A stretch of DNA of 64,000 nucleotides. Origin: Acheta domesticus. Lineage: Eukaryota; Arthropoda; Insecta; Orthoptera; Gryllidae. Within the stretch, counting starts at the first letter, position 1. Every line of letters begins with the position of its first letter. This document shows positions 55,698 to 64,000 of this stretch, one piece after another. The stretch is from the NCBI GenBank assembly GCA_031308135.1, contig JAHLJT010009419.1:186807829-186871828 (forward strand), read 5' to 3'. The position numbers were made by a program, and so were the translations under genes. Under the pieces are notes generated by a model. That model did not search any database. It saw only the letters and a program-made list of their open reading frames with translations, and had not been told where the DNA came from.

Positions 55698-56075
55698 CCC
55701 AACCCACTCCTCTCTATGTCTCGCTCTATCTTGCCCGTCCCAACCTGCCCACCCAGTCACAATCTCCCTGCCCACCCGGACGTCGCCACCTCTCTAGTTT
55801 CACCCCACCAACCGCATTCATGCTCCACCTTCCCCTCCCGCGACACCTCTCCCCATCCCTCCTCCGCCTCCTCCCTGCCCCGGTCAACCCCCCTTGTCTC
55901 ATCCTCGCACGCACTCGTCACAATTACGTTGCTCAAACGCCATGCGTAATTCAGGGGCGCGATCTGCACTGCTGCGTTATTCAGGGCGTTGGAGCTCGGT
56001 CGGGCCCCGAAGCGACAATGCGTAGAGCGAGCACCCCTCTGTCGCCACGCGCTCCGGCTCATTTGATTCACTTCT
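55698..56075. other. C-rich to CpG-rich block, no supported gene
   Basis: It is pyrimidine-rich at 55700-55900, then CpG-containing at 55940-56050. Frames of 62-104 codons are open on both strands without a domain. It directly adjoins the 5' end of SINE-A copy 8. Confidence 0.4.
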
Positions 56076-57055
56076 TCATGAAGAAATAAACGTTGTCACG
56101 TTTTTGGGAAGTTTCGAAAATACGGTGCAATAACCGAAAATGCGACTAGCACCATATTTTTACCGTTCCTTATTATATATGAGTAGAAAATATGTAGGCT
56201 ACACAAATTCAGTTGTCCTCAAGGAACACTCAAGAGTCACGATAGGTATATGATTAGCCTACTGGTCATTCGACAGAGAGCAGTTTCGGTTACGGGCGAG
56301 ATATGTGGAAGAGCGAAACATCTCGCATAGGCTATGCATGTGTGGTAAGGAGAAATAACTTACGAAGTGTTCAGAAAAAGTAGTACATCTATAAATACCA
56401 TTTCTGTTTAGCTACGCAACGAAGCAAGTTGTAGAAAAAAAGATAGATTTATATCAGTTCCTGTTGTCGAATGTAGGTTAATTTATAAATTCAATTTAAA
56501 ATATTATAACCATTATAACCATTATCAAACGATCCAATATTAATACTTCAGAACACCACATAAATTTTACTACATTGCAGTATTCAGATACATATCTTGT
56601 ATGTTGCAAAAAGCAAGAGAATGTGGACTTCACCCCGACAGATTTTCCTTTCTCGAGGATTAAAAAAGCATGTTAAATCGAGTAATTAAAACAACAGCCG
56701 ATGATGATATTTTATAACAAGACTTAGAAAATGCAATATTGGGCTGAAATAAATGATAAGGAAATTAAAGGATCGAAAAGAAAATCAATTACATCTGGGC
56801 AGGGTCGTATTTACGCTTTAACTGATTATATTATTTGGGAACGACTTCATTCTACGGGTGTCATCGTATACGTTTCCTTGAATTCAGTTATTAAGTTAGG
56901 ACGGGAGAATCAAATAAAACAACGAAAAAGACGTGAAAGTCGTTGCATTTTGTAAAGTGAACATTAAAGAAATGCTCGTAAACGCGAAAGAATTTGGCAT
57001 ATATATATGTATATATATATTTTGACCGTATTGGTCAAAACGCAAATAATAGGCA
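56076..57055. other. AT-rich stretch, no gene
   Basis: It contains the motif shared with 31058 (at 56145-56177) and a short interrupted (TA)n at 56999-57020. A 74-codon frame at 56731 has no family resemblance. Confidence 0.45.
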
Positions 57056-57059
57056 CACC

Positions 57060-58015
57060 GCAAAGTTCAAAAGTGCCGCGCGGTAAATGAACCGTTGCGG
57101 GATGAATCGGGCCGAGCCGTGAACGAGCGCCCGGAAGGTGGGGGATTGGTCGGTCGGACCGCGCGGAAGCGTTAGTTTGGGAGCGAACAGCGAGCAGTGA
57201 GGAGAGAGGCGTGATGGCGACAAGAGAGCGAGGTGGTAATGTGCGGATAAATCGAGAATAATCGGGACGGCTGGTGTTAAAGGAAGGAGAATTGTGATAG
57301 ACTTAATGATGATTGCGAGTAAGGATTGTGGTAAACGTGTTTGGAAGGAATAATCATGAAATTTGACAAGAGAAGAGAACATTGCACGGACACGTGGGCG
57401 ATGCTGTTCAGTGGTAGTCGGTGTAGCTGTGCGGATGCGGGATTACATGGTGGAGCCGTGTGAGCTGAGACAGAAAATTCGTCGTGTGGAGAAGGAAATT
57501 GTGGTGAAACTACGCCGGTGTACGAGAACGGGCCGTCGGCGACGCGTGGGCAGGCAGAACATCGTTGGCGCCAAGGTCACCTCTCGGCAACGAGTCGGGG
57601 CACGCGGTCGCGCCGCGTCGAAGACGACGGTAGTGGAAGGCAGTTAAGTAACAATAATTATGAACAAGAATTGATGGGTAATCGAATATAAAATACCGGT
57701 TCAGGGTGCTCACTGAGTAGTAAAGAGAGCAACAGCGTCTGTAGTGGTTCACGAATGGCATGTAGTTTTCAGAGAAATGGAGGTTACATAAATGGAAATA
57801 ATAAATGTAAAGATGATAGGAATGGTCGGAGATGTATAGTGTAAACCATTTAATCTGTATTCAGTAAGGATTTGCGACCAGGTCAATGATGTAAATTATG
57901 TTATTAATGTGAAGATGTTTTTTTTCTTAATAAATCCTGTTTCTGTGATGATAGATTCTTTGAACTCAGATAATGATGATTAAAGTATCCCCCTCAAAGA
58001 ACCCCTGTGCCTAAA
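57060..58015. other. GC-rich then AT-rich unit with polyadenylation-like signals
   Basis: 57060-57650 is GC- and CpG-rich with a 94-codon Arg-rich plus-strand frame (57363-57647) that I do not call. 57650-58015 is AT-rich and contains AATAAA-type words at about 57929 and 58014. The order could fit a large degenerate LTR or an untranslated transcript end, but no terminal pair was found. Confidence 0.25.
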
Positions 58016-58076
58016 ATAAACAATCACAAAATTTATGATATGTGCACCCGTGAAACCGACAAGGGTAAGTACGGTC

Positions 58077-58079
<3 letters not shown>

Positions 58080-58134
<55 letters not shown>
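58080..58134. repeat. (TA)n microsatellite
   Basis: About 27 uninterrupted TA units. Confidence 0.95.
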
Positions 58135-58137
<3 letters not shown>

Positions 58138-59708
58138 GGTCCATCATATTACAAGAGTTGGGAGTGACTTGATGGATCCATACAGACTTACGAAGAAAAT
58201 CTAGATAGACTCAAAAGAATGCTTTCAAACTTACCTACGTAAAAAAACGTGTTAAAATAATCATTACTACTTCTTGAAACGAGAACAAAAGCGACGCAAT
58301 GAGCGTTGTATAAATTCTAGATTACAGAAAAAATAATAGAATAGAATAGATTTAAGAAACGGAATTTTGGTAGAAGAGGCCGTAATCACAAAATTCGGAC
58401 AAAAAAGTAAGAAAATGAAGCAAGTAAAATTTAATTTGTCAATCGAACTACTCATAAAAGACATTGCAATAGTTTGTTGGTAGCAATTTTAAAAAATGTT
58501 CGTTGCAATGTATGCAGTCTTAAAAACATATAAGATATATTTTAGTATCAATAGATTAAGTACTTAAGACAATTAAAAAAAACTAAGCATCTAGTTTCTC
58601 TTGAGTTGTGAATGGATATGAAAAGGAGTTGAAAAGTAGTACAGTGCAGTGCCAATGCATTGCTGTGTGATAGTGTGCAGTGTAATGCACTGTTTCACTG
58701 TTTTGGAGTATTTCACTATAGTGGATCGCAATACCATTCTCCTACTATGGTTCCTGAGTGCTCTTTGAGGATATCTGAAGTACGATGTATTGCAGAAGAG
58801 CTCACAGCAGTGCAGTGTGCTCTATTGTAAAATGTAGTGTAGTGTTGTACTGCGACCTCCGCTGCGAGCCTGCAATCACGCACGCTTCTTCTCAGTGCGA
58901 ATCTGTACACCGACCCGGCTGGGCGAAGTCCGCATCGACTGTACGGCGATGGGGCTTCTCATACCATACAGTGGTTTGCTACGGAGAAGGGTGTAGCATT
59001 CCTCCCACAATGGCTTGTGGTCCAGATTTACACATGACCACAAAGAAAATTGTACAAACTTAAAAGTAGTGATCTCGGGGAAATAATGATAGTAGATTAA
59101 GAAGGTTAGAAAAAAAGTGTAGGAAAATTGAAAAACATAGACGTTATAATTTGTAATCACAAAGATACACGGTTTGTGAAAGAAAAGAGGAGACAAAAAA
59201 AGGAACACAAACGTATGCACTGACAAGAATATATGAAACACTGACTCACAGTGAAATAATGAAATACCATTTTCACAATGACATAGACACTTATATACAC
59301 TTGGAAAAAATTATACTGTCCCTAAGGATCCTTCCTAAGAATAACAATTATGGCTACATAATTTTTTACACCAATTTCTACTTGTGGGGTATTTAAACAA
59401 GCTACTTCTCACTAATTTTTCTCTCTATTCTAATAATAAATGACACAATTATATTGCTTATTGTATTAGGTTTGGCTTAGCTTACCAACTCTTGCTTTCA
59501 GAAAGTCAAAATATAAAAAGAACATATATAAATTGCAATTCTACACTTTTCAGTTCACACTAAATTTACACTGACATATAATACACTCTTTTAATTTAAG
59601 AAATGAAATATTTACAGGAAATTTGCATTGACTAGAATGTACAAAATGATAGCTATTAACCACGCTATTCTTACCAATAAGAATATTGAATATTTCTTAC
59701 AGAAATAT
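58135..59708. other. No gene recognised
   Basis: AT-rich DNA. 58640-58840 carries loosely repeated CAGTGCAGTG/TGTAGTG words. Frames up to 121 codons have no domain. Confidence 0.45.
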
Positions 59709-59709
59709 A

Positions 59710-61120
59710 CACTCATCGTCATAAAAAACGTGCACCCAGAACGACGAGGCGGATTGCGATCATTGTTGGCAGGCATGTAGAGGGTATCACTTATACAAAA
59801 TGATAACACTTTCACATTTGTAGGTCCAACATTTATTGCGCTACACGGCCACAGACGGTACATGTTAATATGGCATGGGGTCGCCATGTTGGCGAACACA
59901 CGCGTCCAGACATCGGAGCATGGTGTTGTACAGGTCTCGAATGGAGACCTGTGCTAGTCCATCCCATGCAGCTTGCGCCTGAGCGCGCAGTTCTTGCAGA
60001 TTGGTGGGTAGAGTTGGGATCCACACTCCATAACACCCCAAACATTCTCTATCGGGGGTAAGTCTGGAGATGCAGCTGGCCATGGTACAGAATCCACGGC
60101 TACAAGGCATGCTCGGAAGATGGCTGTGGTATGCGGACGTGCGTTGTACTGTTAAAATAGGGTATGGGCGTGGGTGTTCACAAACGGCAGAGCCACCAGT
60201 TGCATGATCTCCTAAACGTACCGTGCGGCTGTCACGGTGCTTCCGCGGAACACTAACGGTGAACGGGCACCATGGGATATCGCGCCCCAGACCATTACTA
60301 GGCTGGCGGGACATGTGATGGGATGCCCAAACCGCTCTTCGTGGCCCAACTGCGCCTGCAGACAGGACCTGGTGGTCGCCGCCAAGCGGAACTCGTCTCT
60401 GAAGATGACCCGCTGCTAACCGGCATTGACCCTGGTCCGTCGTTCCCGACACCAGGCGAGTCTGTAGCGACGTTGCTGGAGAGTGAGTAGCAGGCGTCGT
60501 AACGGTCGGCATGCGGCAAGCCCTGCGTTGTGCAACCGCCTACCAATGGTACTGGCACTTACAGAATGTGACAGCGCAGGCAGCTCAGCTCGCTGAATAG
60601 CACCTATCGTTGCCGTTGGATCTGTTCGCGCGTGGCCGACAATCCGTCGGTCCTCCTCACCTCGTGGTGCGTGGTGGACATCCAGATCCTGCATTTGGTA
60701 TGTGCGTGCCTTCCTCAATCTATTGCAACCAAAAGTGGGCGATGGTGATGGTCATACGATCGGTGTGGCGCGCAATACGGCGACAGAACCAACCAGCCTC
60801 TCGCACACCCTCGATGCGGCTCCTCTCGAAAGCATCTAACTGGACATCGGGCGGTCGAACGCGTTGCCTAGACATAATGTACGTGCAGGTGACGCTCTGT
60901 CGACGCTACCCGATGTCGCATTGGCCGGCCCGGCCGTTTGATGTCCTCTTATCTAGACCGGTGGGCGCGACGTCACGCACCTACCACCGACCCCCCAGTG
61001 CGCGTCCGACCGTGAAAACGAAATCATTGGCTTAGCGAATGGTGTGCAAAATACCCACCGAGTTCGTAGCGGGTCAGAAGGGTCCTTCGGGGTGCAGCAT
61101 TTTTTTTATGACGATGAGTG
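59710..61120 (-). mobile_element. Tc1-family transposon, 1411 bp, both ends present
   Basis: The terminal inverted repeats are CACTCATCGTCATAAAAAAC at 59710 and, complementary, ending at 61120 (...TTATGACGATGAGTG). They continue to GTGCACCC on the left and GGGGTGCA on the right, with small indels, about 28-32 bp in all. Each end is flanked by TA (59708-59709 and 61121-61122), the target duplication of the Tc1/mariner superfamily. The single gene inside lies on the minus strand and is decayed, so the copy is non-autonomous now. Confidence 0.9.
59865..60875 (-). pseudogene. Tc1-like transposase pseudogene (DDE type)
   Basis: It runs from an ATG at 60875-60873 (MSRQRVRPPDV) to a TAA at 59867-59865, about 337 codons, the usual length. 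N-terminal DNA-binding part: VSASTIGRRLHNAGLAACRP (helix-turn-helix type), then RYRLAWCRERR. Catalytic part: IFRDEFRL (first Asp, about 60384-60409), MVWGAISHGARSPLVF, QYNARPHTA (about 60126-60150), WPAASPDLPPIENVWGV (third acidic residue, about 60036-60060) and a C-terminal LQELRAQAQAAWDGL. The second catalytic Asp of the usual QDNARPHTA is Tyr here, the Y-to-E gap is a few residues short, and several frameshifts and stops interrupt it. It is dead. Confidence 0.85.
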
Positions 61121-61122
61121 TA

Positions 61123-62324
61123 TATTTTTATTGTCTGGAATTCGCTCCTGACCTCGGTTGAATATTTTACTCTATCCCCTTCTGAGCTATAGATTCGACG
61201 CGGCACGCCGTGCGACCGTGACAAAGTGGCGGGCAATGCAACGGAATTATATTCTGTTTTTCTGGCGATCCCAGAAGAAATATTTTGAGTGAGCCAACCA
61301 CGGAGCAATCAAATCACGTGTTAGCTTGTCCTGAGTTTTTAACTTTCAGCAAGCACTGGCGCCTAACAAATACGTTCACTTTTTACGGATATATAAAGAA
61401 AACTTGGAATGTGCATTGGGGGAGCGGATGGCGTGGGCGGCGAATACTCCTTTGAATAATTCTGGATGTACCTTGCCCGCTCCTATTCTCAGATGATAGC
61501 TTTCGGGCGTCTTCCTTATCAATTTCGCGTTGTGGTGAGGTTCGGCTTTTGCTCTCGCTGGCAGAATGCAATTCCGAGATCCAGTAGTGTCCGTGGAAAT
61601 GATCTCCGGGATCCGTGACGTTACGAAAATGTATGCGGCTCGGTACTCAGGTCATAATCAGCTCCAGTTTAATATAATTTAATATCATTTACGTCACCAT
61701 ATGACGTGGTGGTTGGGAGGATGGTATACCAGCCTTATAATTAATAAATCAAGAAAATCGAACCAAGTAAAAGGAGAAGAAAAGGCTATGGAAGAGAAAA
61801 TGTATCAATATAATGCTTCTACACGTGTTAACATCTTTCATATGAAAAACTTGGAAATTTCTTTTTAGAATTTCATGAATAATTAATCACCGTGAATAGT
61901 ATTACAATCAGAATAATTACCTCTTCTTCAGAGCCTTCTTTTAAGCGACTTATAATCAGAGTGTAACAGATTTTCGGTCGTACGTCTTCACTGCTGACGG
62001 AAACAGCCTGTTCACGAAGCTGCTTCTAATCAAATAGGGCGATCCGTTCTTAGGGATCGTTAAGGTGATCGGTGCAGGTCGATTTGATGTATCGATTTCA
62101 CTAAGCTAATCATTTTATTACGTTGTTCAATGTTGCCAGTGTCGAACACTACGTAAGTCAATAGTTGTCTATCTTGGGGTGAAGGGCGAAGTATTTCTCG
62201 TATAAGATACGTGATCGTTCACAGTACATTACAAAGAAATGCGGACTGCAGTGTTGTGTATCGCCGTGCGATGTTGGGGTGTTCTGTGACATATTTTTAT
62301 TTTTATTTTATTTTTTATTTGCCT
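61123..62324. other. No gene recognised
   Basis: Mixed to AT-rich DNA. A TTTTATTTTTA-type run lies at about 62291-62320 just before SINE-C copy 1. Frames of 62-94 codons have no domain. Confidence 0.45.
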
Positions 62325-62615
62325 CCAGGACGGTTCATGGGTAGAGAGTTAGCTTCCTGTGTTGTGATCACGGGTTCACTTTCCGGTCGAGACAAAAATA
62401 GAGAAATTGAGTTGTAGCTCTCTTTTAAAATCGTCTCAGTTTCAATAGCTGCGTGACGAAGAAAATTCTGAGGAAGGTGGAGTTTGCCAAAGGGAATACG
62501 TCGTGTTCACCACATGTCTCTCTTATCGTTCACGAGCGGGAATTAAACCGGGCATGGGGGAAACAGTCGGCAAAGTTGGACATTCAACCCAAAAATGCCA
62601 AATACATACATTATA
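62325..62615 (+). mobile_element. SINE-C copy 1, tRNA-like head visible
   Basis: The head has an A-box-like TGGGTAGAGAGTTAGC and a degenerate B-box GGGTTCACTTTCC near 62370. The body shares GTTGTAGCT, AATCGTCTCAGTTTC and GTTCACCACATGTCTC with 27128-27395. It is preceded by a T/A-rich run. No target duplication could be fixed. Confidence 0.55.
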
Positions 62616-63360
62616 TTTATTGTTGTTTTTATTATCACAATTATTTTATTCAGTTCCTTTTATGTTGTATCTTGCTGCTATATAGTTGCACTCAATTGAA
62701 CTTAAATATATCTTATATTATAACATTATCGGTTTGCGGGATTGTATCAGGAAATAATTTTCAATCTAAAAAAAGTGTTCACTCTACATTCAGCTTAATT
62801 CACACGAAAAGATTGTACATATGTTTAAAAAATTAGCTAATTTTTCAGTATTTCCTATAAAATACGTAACTTCCGAATATAATTGTGAAAAAAACGAGTT
62901 TCAAAAGTTTTAACAAATTTTGAAAGATTAGTCGTTTGCAGGCATTGGTAGTGCCTTAGTTCCATACCTCAACTGTTCGTCTCCCTCTCCGAAAATCTTC
63001 TTTCTCTTTTGTGCCTTCCGAACAAACGCACAACACTCCCCTTCAGTTTTGGACCTGCTGCTCCTAAACTCCACTCGCCAGCACTTGTTTCAAGCGTTTC
63101 CTCGTTGCTCAGCTTGGCCACAGCCTCCTCCGCCGCCACCTCCACCATCCCCTCAACCGCCACATTCGCCGTTGGCAATGCTGCTCCCTCCGCCGCCTTC
63201 GTATCGGCCATTGATCTCACCGCCATCTCTCCTACTTCACTCAATTTTTTCCTCCATCACTTCCTCTTCCAACATCCTCCCGCCGCCCGCGCCTTTGGTG
63301 CCTCCGAGCCTGCTGCTTCCAACACATCCTCTGAAACTGGATCTCAACTCCGCCTCTACT
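62616..63360. other. AT-rich stretch passing into C-rich DNA upstream of the 16-bp array
   Basis: 62616-62940 is AT-rich with nothing recognised. 62960-63360 is C-rich with CCGCCGCCACC-type words. The plus-strand frame from 63009 and the minus-strand frame 62969-63244 are Ala/Ser/Pro- and Ala/Glu/Val-rich. Both are open because of composition, and neither has a domain. Confidence 0.4.
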
Positions 63361-63950
63361 GTACCTGCACCTCCCGACACTGCCATCTCCCGACACTGCC
63401 ATCTCCCGACACTGCCATTTCCCGGCACTGCCATCTCCCGGCACTGCCATCTCCCGGCACTGCCATCTCCCGACACTGCCAACTCCCGACACTGCCATCT
63501 CCCGACACTGCCATCTCCCGACACTGCCATCTCCCGACACTGCCATCTCCCGACACTGCCATCTCCCGACACTGCCATCTCCCGACACTGCCATCTCCCG
63601 ACACTGCCATCTCCCTACACCGCCATCTCCCAACACCGCCTTCTCTTAACAACGCCATCTCCCGTGACTGCCATCTCCCGTGACTGCCATCTTCCGTGAC
63701 TGCCATCTTCCGTGACTGCCATCTCCCGTGACTGCCATCTCCCGTGACTGCCATCTCCCGTGACTGCCATCTCCCGTGACCGCCATCTCCCGTGACTGCC
63801 ATCTCCCGTGACTGCCATCTCCCGTGACTGCCATCTCCCGTGCTGCCATCTCCCGACACTGCCACCTCCCGACACTTTCACCTCCCAACAAAGCCATCTC
63901 CCGGCACTGCCACCTCCCCACACTGCCACCTTCCGACAGTTCGCGCTCCA
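63361..63950 (+). repeat. 16-bp minisatellite, unit GACACTGCCATCTCCC
   Basis: About 36 units. Two subtypes form blocks: GACACTGCCATCTCCC (63375-63610) and GTGACTGCCATCTCCC (63660-63840), with diverged units at both edges (CCACCTCCC types after 63855). A 16-bp unit shifts phase each repeat, so all three phases of a strand encode the same 16-residue cycle, giving six overlapping frames of 104-224 codons. I do not call these as genes. The window ends 50 bp later in CpG-rich sequence. Confidence 0.9.
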
Positions 63951-64000
63951 CCAAGAACGCCTCCACCTCTATGGCCACCAGACGAGGCCGCCGCAGCGCA

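Noticed and set aside
63009..63978. Six overlapping frames of 104-224 codons on both strands
   Set aside because: The 16-bp unit keeps all phases open. The upstream part is C-rich low complexity without a domain.
1..64000. Bacterial-type systems (operons, CRISPR, phage, toxin-antitoxin)
   Set aside because: Composition, microsatellites, SINEs and LINEs are those of an animal genome. No direct-repeat/spacer array or compact gene cluster is present.

Overview
The window reads as intergenic, or possibly intronic, DNA from a large, AT-rich animal genome, most likely an arthropod and probably an insect. That guess rests on the mix of mobile-element relics: a Jockey-clade LINE, R4/Dong-type LINEs, a Tc1 transposon, hAT-like elements and several tRNA-derived SINE families. 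I found no intact host protein-coding gene, no true tRNA or rRNA gene, and no CRISPR or bacterial feature. Long open frames exist, but they fall in low-complexity or tandem-repeat DNA, or are pieces of decayed transposon genes.

Layout: 1-6.4 kb is AT-rich with a diverged repeat pair (Rep2) and one SINE-B copy bearing target-site duplications. 6.4-10.6 kb holds a head-to-tail pair of SINE-A copies, a CpG-rich block, a decayed Jockey-like LINE on the minus strand (gag-like ORF1 and the endonuclease part of ORF2) and an LTR-like segment. 11.4-18.9 kb has a Rep1 copy, a hAT-like element, more SINEs (one with perfect 14-bp duplications) and a 5'-truncated R4/Dong-like LINE lying between AAT microsatellites. 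19-27.4 kb has CpG-rich blocks, a solo LTR, a GA-rich minisatellite and SINE-A, -B and -C copies. 27.4-40 kb has a 552-bp foldback element, a hAT-like MITE, a second large Rep1 copy and CpG-rich blocks. 40.6-43 kb is a CpG-rich block followed by a tandem array of units of about 310-320 bp, strongly pyrimidine-rich on the plus strand. 43.7-50.3 kb has a MITE, two SINE-A copies, a second R4/Dong-like LINE again between AAT microsatellites, and another Rep1 copy. 52-64 kb has a second foldback, a 14-bp minisatellite, another SINE-A, a 1.41-kb Tc1 transposon with a dead transposase, a SINE-C and a 16-bp minisatellite.

No genes work together here in an operon-like sense. The structure worth attention is the repeat biology: an eight-copy SINE family that often abuts gene-less CpG-rich blocks, RLE-type LINEs that appear to target AAT microsatellites, long-hairpin elements, and short-unit satellites that are open in all frames. 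SINE-A to -D, Rep1 and Rep2 are labels made for this window, not database names. Boundaries are read by eye and are approximate unless terminal repeats or target duplications are given.
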